Source of the DNA: Muribaculaceae bacterium
GTDB lineage: Bacteria; Bacteroidota; Bacteroidia; Bacteroidales; Muribaculaceae
Length of the DNA stretch: 12,521 bases
Reading direction: 5' to 3'
Assembly (NCBI GenBank): GCA_902836725.1
Contig: CADFRV010000051.1
Location: 1-12,521 of the forward strand
In this document: one piece after another, positions 1 through 6,300 of the stretch
Layout of the letters: each line of letters opens with the position of its first letter
Position numbering within the stretch: the first letter of the stretch is position 1
Translations under genes and position numbers: made by a program
Notes under the pieces: generated by a model
Database searches by the model: none
Told to the model about the DNA's origin: nothing
Seen by the model: only the letters and a program-made list of their open reading frames with translations

Positions 1-46
1 GCTTGTCTACGGGCGCATGATTGATTACTTCCGCCAGAACCTTTGA
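1..46 (+). CDS. 3' end of an upstream gene, product unknown
   Basis: Reading from base 2, the frame gives LVYGRMIDYFRQNL followed by TGA at 44-46. Only 14 residues are visible, too few to name a family. The amphipathic ending with an RMIDYF run resembles the C-terminal helix of alpha/beta hydrolases such as prolyl oligopeptidase-like enzymes, but this is a weak resemblance. The other two + frames either stop early or give no sensible ending. About 180 bases separate this stop from the next gene. In that gap I see a 6-bp inverted repeat ACAGTA/TACTGT (161-184), but no convincing promoter or terminator. Confidence 0.45.
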   Translation, partial: LVYGRMIDYFRQNL

Positions 47-224
47 TTCTGCCCGAAGAACCTAACGGTGGGTTGGATTGTTTGTCGTTCTGTATGGCGA
101 TGCCACACCTGAAATGATCCGGCGCCTCGCGCATTTGCCATCTAAACATGAAATAATACAGTAGGGCAGTCGTTTGTACTGTTCGAAAAAACAGATGTAT
201 CGGATAGATAGAAAAAAAGAAGGA

Positions 225-1532
225 ATGACCGCGGCCATCTTCGGGCTGTGGAGAAACTGGGCGATAGCTGTGGGCCTGCTTACTGTGCTCACAGTGTGTG
301 CCCCACTGATCCCGCGCCAATGGGTGGCCCCGCTCAATATACTGTTTTATCTTGCGCTGCAATGGATGCACATGGTACTGCGGAAACGCGATGTGCCATC
401 CTGCTCGCGCCTGATCCAGGAAGTGTCGACAGTAATGCTTGTCACAGCACTGTTTGTGGTAGCACTTTATTTCTTTGTACGCGGAGAGGGATTCTATGAA
501 CTGAACGGCCAGCCGTTTGTCTCCGATACCCCGGTGCTTGTGATTCTTGTCACATCCCCTGTGGCATCGATCGTGACACTGGCATTCCTCCTGAACCGGC
601 GTGAACCGGCGGTATGCAAGCGGTGTAAGCTACGCTATGGCAACGTGATCGAGCACGGTTTCATCGGCGGTCTGTTCCGTCGCGAATGGCGTTACCAGAC
701 AGGATTGCTTTTTGCCCTCTCCATGCTCCTTACGGTAGTCGACTGGGGTTACTATTTCGCCCATTATGTGAACACCAACCTCAACCGGGCCGATCTGTTC
801 TTCTTTATCTGGATGCCGCTCACAATGTATGTACTGTCACTCATTTATCTGGGTTGCCGCTACTACTATCTGTGGATATATTACTGTCAGAAAGAGGAGG
901 AAGGATATGCACGCCGCTCGGCATTCACAACGTTGCGCTATCTTATCATCCACGGCGACAAGCTGTTCATAAACATGGTGGATACCGGATTGAAGTTCAA
1001 CAACGGTGCCAAGGTAAAGCGCTTCGACACTCCCGCCGTGGTGCGTACAGACTATCACAAGAGAGAGAACATACACACTGCAATGAGGCTTTTCACGGAA
1101 ACCACCGGGATAGCCGACGCCGAGGTGCGTCTCGCATACAGCTCGCCGGATGAAATCACGTATGAGAACATGTTCCACTACTTTGCTTTCCTTCCGGACA
1201 GCGAGGAAGTGGCCGATTCCAAGATCGAGGGCGAGTGGTTCACATGGGGCAATCTGCGCCAGATGGCGTCGCAGCACCTTCTGAGCACCGATCTGGTCAG
1301 CGAGCTAAACCGCATTTACGAGGTGGCCATGGCATGGAAGACCTACGACCATCGCGGAAAACGCCTGTACAGCATCAAACATTACAAGCCTACGTTCCGC
1401 CTGCGCGACATAAAGAACTGGGACGTGGACTACGATGACCATCACTGGCTCACCGTGGCACGTGACAACCAGGATAATTTCTGGTATCCGCTAAAACGTC
1501 TGTTCAACAAAAAAATGCGTGTACGCGGCTGA
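225..1532 (+). CDS. Polytopic membrane protein of unknown function with a CxxC motif
   Basis: I do not recognise this 435-residue protein. The N-terminal half carries about six hydrophobic segments, near residues 12-29, 34-52, 68-85, 103-123, 159-180 and 191-220. Between the fourth and fifth lies a short polar stretch with Cys131 and Cys134 (CKRCKLRYGN), which could be a small metal-binding or redox knuckle on one face of the membrane. The C-terminal 210 residues are soluble, charged and rich in Trp, Tyr and His. I chose the ATG at 225 because AGAAGGA sits just before it and because it starts shortly before the first membrane segment. ATGs at 174 and 195 are in frame and possible. The TGA lies 7 bases before the miaA start, so the two are probably co-transcribed. 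A tie to tRNA modification is not implied. Confidence 0.85.
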   Translation: MTAAIFGLWRNWAIAVGLLTVLTVCAPLIPRQWVAPLNILFYLALQWMHMVLRKRDVPSCSRLIQEVSTVMLVTALFVVALYFFVRGEGFYELNGQPFVSDTPVLVILVTSPVASIVTLAFLLNRREPAVCKRCKLRYGNVIEHGFIGGLFRREWRYQTGLLFALSMLLTVVDWGYYFAHYVNTNLNRADLFFFIWMPLTMYVLSLIYLGCRYYYLWIYYCQKEEEGYARRSAFTTLRYLIIHGDKLFINMVDTGLKFNNGAKVKRFDTPAVVRTDYHKRENIHTAMRLFTETTGIADAEVRLAYSSPDEITYENMFHYFAFLPDSEEVADSKIEGEWFTWGNLRQMASQHLLSTDLVSELNRIYEVAMAWKTYDHRGKRLYSIKHYKPTFRLRDIKNWDVDYDDHHWLTVARDNQDNFWYPLKRLFNKKMRVRG

Positions 1533-1539
1533 GAGCGGT

Positions 1540-2457
1540 ATGGCGGAAGAAAGGATATTGGCGATAGTCGGACCGACGGCCTCGGGTAAAACCCGCAGGG
1601 CGGTGGATGTGGCGCATGCACTCGGAGGAGAGATCGTAAGCGGCGACTCACGCCAGGTGTACCGCGGCATGGATCTCGGCACCGGCAAGGATCTGGAGGA
1701 ATATGGCGACATACCTTTCCATCTGATCGATGTGGCGCCTGCGGGGAGCAAATACAATCTGTATGAATACCTGCGCGACGCCACCTACGCGATAGAGGGG
1801 ATTAAGGCGCGCGGACATGTGCCGGTGTTGTGCGGAGGCACGGGCCTGTATGTGGAGTCGCTCCTGAAAGGGATGCGCCTCCCGGAAGTACCTGAGAATA
1901 CGGAACTGCGTGCCGGTCTGGAAGGGAAGACCCTCGACGAGCTGACAAAGATCCTCGAGGGGATGAAAACTCTCCATAACATTACCGATGTCGACACTGT
2001 AAAACGGGCTGTACGAGCCATAGAGATACAGACATTTTATGTGGAGCATCCCGATATGGCCTCTATGGTGTCCCCCGCCTCCCCGCTCCCTTCAGTTATC
2101 GTGGGAGTGGAGATTGACCGCGAGGCGAGAAGACGACGGATTACCGAAAGGCTTGACGCCCGCCTCGAAGCCGGCATGATCGATGAGGTCAGAAGGCTGC
2201 TCGATACGGGTATCGCTCCCGAAGACCTGATATACTACGGTCTCGAATACAAGTTTCTCACACGTCATGTACTCGGGGAACTATCCTTTTCCGAGATGCG
2301 CGACGGTCTGGAAACGGCAATCCACCAGTTCGCCAAGAGGCAGATGACATGGTTCCGCGGCATGGAACGCCGTGGGTTCACCATCCACTGGCTCCCATAC
2401 GACATGCCTTCCGATGAATTCGTCGCAGAGTGCCGGCAGCTTTTCACGGAAGACTGA
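1540..2457 (+). CDS. miaA: tRNA dimethylallyltransferase (MiaA), compact form
   Basis: MiaA transfers a dimethylallyl group from dimethylallyl diphosphate to N6 of A37 in tRNAs that read codons starting with U. The 305-residue product shows the P-loop GPTASGKT (residues 11-18), the DSRQVYRGMDLGTGKD motif, GGTGLYVE, and the C-terminal AKRQMTWFRG signature. Compared with the E. coli enzyme (about 316 residues), the middle is altered. The usual insertion domain with the NDxQR...RALEV stretch is shortened to TDVDTVKRAVRAIEIQ, and the usual AIGYKE reads YYGLEYKFLT. Bacteroides species often carry two MiaA paralogues, and this looks like the divergent one; that is an inference. An in-frame GTG at 1519 would overlap the upstream gene; the ATG at 1540, just after GAGAGCGGT, fits better. 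It lies in a tight + strand cluster with its neighbours. Confidence 0.93.
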   Translation: MAEERILAIVGPTASGKTRRAVDVAHALGGEIVSGDSRQVYRGMDLGTGKDLEEYGDIPFHLIDVAPAGSKYNLYEYLRDATYAIEGIKARGHVPVLCGGTGLYVESLLKGMRLPEVPENTELRAGLEGKTLDELTKILEGMKTLHNITDVDTVKRAVRAIEIQTFYVEHPDMASMVSPASPLPSVIVGVEIDREARRRRITERLDARLEAGMIDEVRRLLDTGIAPEDLIYYGLEYKFLTRHVLGELSFSEMRDGLETAIHQFAKRQMTWFRGMERRGFTIHWLPYDMPSDEFVAECRQLFTED

Positions 2458-2513
2458 TTCATAAGGTGTCAACAGACATCCCACAAACAACTGATCGTAA
2501 CGATCCCACACGT

Positions 2514-3566
2514 ATGATTGCGTCCGCTTTACGGTTTACTATGCTTTTTCTGGCAGCTACAGCCGCATGCTGTGGCTGTCTCGGTGCCGTGCATATGGAA
2601 TGGACGAGGCAGGAGCTGCCTGCTGTCAGAGCAAAAGGTGGCGATGCAGCGGAGATGGCGCTACCGCCCGAATGCCATGAGTTCATACTTGAGGGACAGC
2701 TCGGTTTCGGAGGCAACCATATGGGTGGCGGACTTGACCGGCAGGGGTGGAGGGTGGAAATGCTCGACTGCGACGGCCACCCGTTGCGACGCATCTCAGC
2801 CACATACGGTACAGCGCCCCTGTACGACGGCTTTTCCGACAGCCGCTATCTGCGTGTGGAGATCGACTCTGTCTCTCCTGATGGAAGTGCCGTACCCCTT
2901 GAAAAGAACGAACTGCACGACGAGAAACGGCTTTACGGCCGCACAAACACGCTCACCGTAGACAACAGTGGCGGGCGTCTGCGCGTATGGCTCGGAAAAG
3001 AGGGAGGCATATATGTGGCGGGAGGAGACGGTATCGCCGGAGTGTCTTCCCTCCGTTTCAGCGGTACACGCGACGTTTCCGTAAAAAACGCCATGATAAA
3101 ATGGCGCAAAGACCCTGCCGGACATCTGCGCACAGCCTGGAACGCAGCCGACATACAAGCCGCATACGCAGCCACGCAGGAGGGCACTCCGACCGGCAAT
3201 TGGAAATTTCTCGACCGCGATACCGACGCGAGGTGGGCGGTTCCGGGAGGAAAATACCTTCTGGCCATAGTACCGCATGAAGGTGAAAAGGTCCCGAAGC
3301 CCTCTGTTTCAGACCATGACACTGAGCCGGCGTTTGACATCCTTTATCTCGACGGCGCCGAAAGCAACCGCCCACGGTGGAGTGCCGGAATGATTAAAGG
3401 GCATCTCTATACCACACCGTTCCGCGACCATTATACCCTGATATGGTACGATTCGTTTTTCGAGGATATGGGAGATGAGGCAACCGCTGACATCACCGAC
3501 GGCGCCATCCTCACCCTCAGCTTCCCCCTCTACAAAGCCACACTCCGTTTTGTAAAAACCAACTGA
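2514..3566 (+). CDS. Exported protein of unknown function
   Basis: This 350-residue product starts with a positively charged, hydrophobic signal sequence (residues 1-25). The signal holds three cysteines (19, 20, 22), so it is either a secreted protein or a lipoprotein with a poor lipobox. The mature part divides in two. Residues 55-190 are rich in Gly and beta-type sequence (for example GFGGNHMGGG). Residues 228-350 form a second region starting NWKFLDRDTDARWAVPGGKY and ending with LSFPLYKATLRFVK. The second region resembles a domain I have seen in uncharacterised Bacteroidales proteins, but I can give no function. The frame is open further upstream into the 3' end of miaA. The ATG at 2514 directly precedes the signal peptide and is the natural start, 56 bases after miaA. 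The gene converges on trpB with only 30 bases between the two stops. Confidence 0.83.
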   Translation: MIASALRFTMLFLAATAACCGCLGAVHMEWTRQELPAVRAKGGDAAEMALPPECHEFILEGQLGFGGNHMGGGLDRQGWRVEMLDCDGHPLRRISATYGTAPLYDGFSDSRYLRVEIDSVSPDGSAVPLEKNELHDEKRLYGRTNTLTVDNSGGRLRVWLGKEGGIYVAGGDGIAGVSSLRFSGTRDVSVKNAMIKWRKDPAGHLRTAWNAADIQAAYAATQEGTPTGNWKFLDRDTDARWAVPGGKYLLAIVPHEGEKVPKPSVSDHDTEPAFDILYLDGAESNRPRWSAGMIKGHLYTTPFRDHYTLIWYDSFFEDMGDEATADITDGAILTLSFPLYKATLRFVKTN

Positions 3567-3596
3567 CATTTCTTCTCTTTTCCGCGGATGGGTCGG

Positions 3597-4820
3597 TCAG
3601 GCACCGCAACAGGAAAGGAAGGTATCCATATCTTTGTCGCCGCGGCCTGAGAGATTTATCACAACCACGTCATCAGGATCAAAGCTCAGTTTATCGAGGG
3701 CGGCGAGAGCGTGCGAACTCTCCATTGCAGGAATTATCCCCTCCATGCGTGTGAGACAGCGGGCTGCCGCGAGAGCCTCGCTGTCGGTGGCGGCGAGCAC
3801 TGTGGTGCGCCCCGATGCGGCCAGCCATGCATGCAGGGGGCCTACACCCGGATAATCAAGACCGGCAGAGATGGAGTAAGGCTCGGCCGTCTCCCCCGCT
3901 CCGTTCTTTATAACAAGCGTGCGCGAACCGTGAAGCACGGCTTCAGATCCTACGGTCATAGTGGCGGCATGCTCGCCCGTATCCACTCCATGACCGGCCG
4001 CCTCCACTGCCACCAGCCTCACAGACGGTTCATCTATGAAATGGAAAAACGCTCCTGCGGCATTGCTTCCACCCCCTACACATGCTATCACATAATCGGG
4101 CAGCGGTTTGCCTGTAAGCAGTGGCACCTGCGCCTTTATCTCCTCGCTTATTATAGACTGGAACTCAGCCACCATCTCAGGATAAGGATGTGGCCCCACG
4201 GCACTCCCGATCAGATAGAATGTCTCGGCGGGATTACGGCACCATTCCGCAAGAGCCTCATTCACGGCATCAGTGAGTGTGCCGGTACCGGATTTCACCC
4301 CCACTATCCTGGCGCCGAGCATGCGCATGCGTTCCACATTAGGCCGCTGCCGCTCTATGTCGGTCTCCCCCATATACACGGTACATTCAAGACCGAGCAG
4401 CGCACACACAGTCGCCGCGGCCACTCCATGCTGCCCGGCACCTGTCTCGGCGATCACCCTACGTTTCCCCATACGACGTGCGAGAAGTCCCATCGCGACC
4501 GCATTGTTTATTTTATGCGCGCCTGTGTGGTTGAGATCTTCCCGTTTCAGATAAATGTTGGTACCGTAACGCCGGCTAAGCCTTTCAGCACGATACAGCG
4601 GTGTGGGCCGCCCTACATAATCGCGCAACAGACGGCGGTATTCCTCCATGAAATCCTCATCCCCGACAGCCTCATAGTAGGCATCGGCCAACTCCCTGAT
4701 GTTGTTTTCAAGCTCTGGTGGAACGAATGCCCCGCCAAATCGTCCGTCGCCGTAAAATCCTTCGTCGTTAACCGGCAATCTGTGCTTGCGCACGTCCCTT
4801 CTATCTTTCTCTGCATTCAT
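3597..4820 (-). CDS. trpB: Tryptophan synthase beta chain (TrpB), stand-alone gene
   Basis: TrpB is the PLP enzyme that condenses indole with L-serine to give L-tryptophan. The 407-residue product, about the usual length, has the PLP lysine Lys103 in LNHTGAHKINNA, the catalytic glutamate Glu125 in ETGAGQHG, GSAVGPHPYP, the phosphate-binding GGGSNA loop, and the C-terminal SGRGDKD motif. It is therefore the classical TrpB1 type that normally pairs with TrpA. No trpA or other trp gene is in the window; the neighbours are unrelated. The frame is open back to 4871, but the ATG at 4820 follows a purine-rich stretch, and the extra 17 codons would run into the terminator T-tract, so I reject the longer form. 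Control is by a leader with tandem Trp codons and an attenuator directly upstream. Confidence 0.97.
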   Translation of the reverse strand: MNAEKDRRDVRKHRLPVNDEGFYGDGRFGGAFVPPELENNIRELADAYYEAVGDEDFMEEYRRLLRDYVGRPTPLYRAERLSRRYGTNIYLKREDLNHTGAHKINNAVAMGLLARRMGKRRVIAETGAGQHGVAAATVCALLGLECTVYMGETDIERQRPNVERMRMLGARIVGVKSGTGTLTDAVNEALAEWCRNPAETFYLIGSAVGPHPYPEMVAEFQSIISEEIKAQVPLLTGKPLPDYVIACVGGGSNAAGAFFHFIDEPSVRLVAVEAAGHGVDTGEHAATMTVGSEAVLHGSRTLVIKNGAGETAEPYSISAGLDYPGVGPLHAWLAASGRTTVLAATDSEALAAARCLTRMEGIIPAMESSHALAALDKLSFDPDDVVVINLSGRGDKDMDTFLSCCGA

Positions 4821-4847
4821 ATCTTTTTTCTTGTTGTTTCTGCATAT

Positions 4848-4889
4848 AAAAAGCCATCGGATAATCGGCAAAACCGAAAAATCCGATGG
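4848..4889 (-). terminator. Intrinsic terminator (attenuator) before trpB
   Basis: On the - strand a perfect 9-bp stem CCATCGGAT/ATCCGATGG (4889-4881 with 4862-4854) encloses an inner 4-bp stem TCGG/CCGA. It is followed by C and a run of five T (4852-4848). The T-run ends 27 bases before the trpB ATG, so the hairpin can only act inside the leader and not at the end of another gene. Its 5' arm can also pair with the segment just after the tandem Trp codons of the leader frame. Confidence 0.85.
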
Positions 4890-4941
4890 TCACAATGTTC
4901 TTTGAAAATATATCTATGTGTATTGGAAACCTCAGTATCTG

Positions 4942-5034
4942 TCAGACAACATCCCAATTCACACACAATGCCGCAACCAACGGATTTTCTGCCGTCGGGC
5001 GCCACCATCGATGAATTGTGGAAACTGCCGTCAT
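4942..5034 (-). CDS. Tryptophan-rich leader peptide (TrpL-like), 30 residues
   Basis: The frame runs ATG at 5034 to TGA at 4942 and starts about 20 bases after the predicted transcription start. It encodes MTAVSTIHRWWRPTAEN, then PLVAALCVNWDVV. Trp10 and Trp11 are adjacent TGG codons and Trp27 is a third: 3 of 30 residues, against about 1 in 100 in ordinary proteins. It sits between the promoter and an intrinsic terminator upstream of a tryptophan synthase gene, which is the arrangement of attenuation leader peptides. The product itself is presumably degraded; what matters is where the ribosome pauses. No clear Shine-Dalgarno site is seen, as is usual in Bacteroidetes (GGAAGTAAACA precedes the ATG). 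The gene name trpL would be apt by analogy, but homology to the enterobacterial leader is not implied. Confidence 0.82.
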   Translation of the reverse strand: MTAVSTIHRWWRPTAENPLVAALCVNWDVV

Positions 5035-5059
5035 TGTTTACTTCCTGATTTTATGTCGG

Positions 5060-5091
5060 CAAAGATATAGCTCCAAAATGGAAATTGCAAA
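5060..5091 (-). promoter_or_regulatory. Bacteroidetes-type promoter of the trpB leader
   Basis: On the - strand a -33 box TTTG (5091-5088) and a -7 box TATCTTTG (5067-5060) are separated by 20 bases, matching the Bacteroidetes housekeeping pattern TTTG / TAnnTTTG. Transcription would begin near 5055-5053, about 20 bases before the leader frame. The match to both boxes is the best in the window. Confidence 0.8.
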
Positions 5092-5099
5092 TATTCTTG

Positions 5100-5140
5100 G
5101 AATAAAAATTGCATAAATTGCATTTATGCAATTTTTATTC
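5100..5140. repeat. 18-bp perfect palindrome between the GH43 gene and the trpB promoter
   Basis: The arms GAATAAAAATTGCATAAA (5100-5117) and TTTATGCAATTTTTATTC (5123-5140) are exact inverted repeats around a 5-base loop TTGCA. On the - strand it ends in a T-rich stretch about 65 bases after the GH43 stop, so it may be that gene's terminator; on the + strand it would work equally well. It is very AT-rich for a terminator and ends only 8 bases upstream of the trpB -33 box, so an operator is the alternative. A further TTTATGCA lies at 5146-5153. Confidence 0.7.
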
Positions 5141-5205
5141 ATTCTTTATGCATTTATATATGCGTCATACAGCCGGATCAATTAAAACCATAGGGAAAGT
5201 TTTCA

Positions 5206-6252
5206 TCATAGCGGATATGGCTGGGGCGTATTTGTGGGGCCATCGACACGCAACCGTCCATTGTTGTCGAAGTATATGCGGTCAATACATGCCACCCGCG
5301 TCCAGGAGGGACGTTCGCCGTATGCATCGGCGTGGCGGTGGTAGACAATGAATTGCTCGCTGCCGTCAGGCGACTCCACTACAGAATTGTGTCCGGGAGA
5401 AGAGATCCCATTGTCTAAATCGGTTGTCATCAACGGGTTGCTTTCAAGTTTTTCCCATGGTCCAAGCGGAGACTTTGCCACCGACACCCCGACGCCATAG
5501 AACTCATAGCCTGTATCGTTTGCCGAGTAGGTCATATAGTATCTCCCGTCATGCTTAAGTACAAACGGACCCTCATTGCAACGGTTTATATCGCTCCGTA
5601 CCAGTTCCCACGGCTGTGAAGCCCGGGAAATCAGCGTAGGTTCACTGTCAAATCCCGACAGATCCGGTTTCAGTCTTGCCACATATATCTCGCCAAATGC
5701 ATATCCGTCGCGATGCCCGTTGCATGAATAAAACAGATATGGGGTTTGGGCGTCATCGTCATCAACGAAAATATGACAGTCGATGGCGGAGTATTCGGGC
5801 GCGAACCAGGGGGTATACAGGTCTTTGAACGGCCCGTCAGGGGTATCGCTCACCGCCAGGCACGTGAGCAGCATCCCCCTGGCCGGATCATGACAACTGT
5901 AGGTCATGTAGAATTTTCCCTGATAGTATTTCACTTCAGGAGCCCAGAAACAGTCTTTGCCGAAGTGATTGTCGGGACGCCGGTATAAAGTGCCTCCGAA
6001 AGTCCATTTTACCAGGTCGGGAGATGTATAATATTCAAAATTGGAATCATCCGAGGTGGTACCCGTCATGTAGTAAATGCCATCATGCCTGTATACAAAC
6101 GGGTCGGCAATGTATATGGTATCTCCGTCGACGGTTCTCAGAGGGTTGGTATATGTGGTGTCGTTTTTGTTGGCGGCACAACCGGACTGGAGGGAGACAA
6201 CTGTGATAAGAACAGTAAATAACGATGCTTTCAGGCAGGTGGAAATGTCCAT
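5206..6252 (-). CDS. Glycoside hydrolase family 43 lipoprotein
   Basis: This 348-residue product begins with a lipoprotein signal peptide ending LQSGC (lipidated Cys25), so it is exported and anchored in a membrane. The mature part is one five-bladed propeller domain of the GH43 type. The three expected acidic residues are visible: Asp50 in IADPFVYRHDG (base), Asp158 in SAIDCHIFVDDD (pKa modulator) and Glu227 in CNEGPFVLKHDGRYYMTYS (acid). Family members are alpha-L-arabinofuranosidases, endo-arabinanases or beta-xylosidases acting on plant polysaccharides; the substrate cannot be told from sequence alone. There is no extra carbohydrate-binding domain. No SusC/SusD pair, sulfatase or regulator is adjacent, so it is not in an evident polysaccharide utilisation locus. 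It begins 48 bases after ygiQ on the same strand and may be read from ygiQ; I see no TAnnTTTG box in that gap. Confidence 0.92.
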   Translation of the reverse strand: MDISTCLKASLFTVLITVVSLQSGCAANKNDTTYTNPLRTVDGDTIYIADPFVYRHDGIYYMTGTTSDDSNFEYYTSPDLVKWTFGGTLYRRPDNHFGKDCFWAPEVKYYQGKFYMTYSCHDPARGMLLTCLAVSDTPDGPFKDLYTPWFAPEYSAIDCHIFVDDDDAQTPYLFYSCNGHRDGYAFGEIYVARLKPDLSGFDSEPTLISRASQPWELVRSDINRCNEGPFVLKHDGRYYMTYSANDTGYEFYGVGVSVAKSPLGPWEKLESNPLMTTDLDNGISSPGHNSVVESPDGSEQFIVYHRHADAYGERPSWTRVACIDRIYFDNNGRLRVDGPTNTPQPYPL

Positions 6253-6300
6253 GGTCTATTATAGATTTATGGTAAGGTTAACTGTGTATATGAGATCCGT

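Larger units (their letters stand above)
4821..5054 (-). promoter_or_regulatory. trpB leader region: ribosome-mediated tryptophan attenuator
   Basis: This is the transcribed leader between the predicted start of transcription (about 5054) and the trpB start codon. It contains, in order, a 30-codon reading frame with tandem Trp codons (TGGTGG at 5007-5002), segment 1 CCGACGG (4998-4992), segment 2 GAAAATCCGTTGG (4989-4977), segment 3 CCATCGGATTTTT (4889-4877) and segment 4 ATCCGATGG (4862-4854). Segments 1 and 2 can form a 7-bp hairpin with an 8-base loop. Segments 2 and 3 can pair over 12 of 13 positions (one G-U pair, one U-U mismatch). Segments 3 and 4 form the terminator. A ribosome stalled on the Trp codons would cover segment 1 and leave segment 2 free, favouring read-through into trpB. 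All pairings were read by eye; no folding energies were computed. Confidence 0.85.

Noticed and set aside
161..184. Inverted repeat ACAGTA/TACTGT upstream of the first full gene as an operator or terminator
   Set aside because: Six bp with a 12-base loop is within chance, and no promoter box or T-run is associated with it.
5002..5008. Pairing of the Trp-codon segment CGATGGT with the terminator 5' arm ACCATCG
   Set aside because: It is a 7-bp match, but a ribosome stalled on the Trp codons would block it and so favour termination, opposite to what is needed. The longer pairing of 4977-4989 with the same arm gives the sensible logic.
3711..5048. A 445-codon open frame on the + strand opposite trpB and its leader
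   Set aside because: It is antisense to a certain TrpB, has Cys- and His-rich random-looking composition, and has no domain features; it results from codon bias on the other strand.
5206..6252. GH43 gene as part of a polysaccharide utilisation locus
   Set aside because: No SusC/SusD-like genes, hybrid two-component system, anti-sigma pair or further glycosidases are present on either side within the window.
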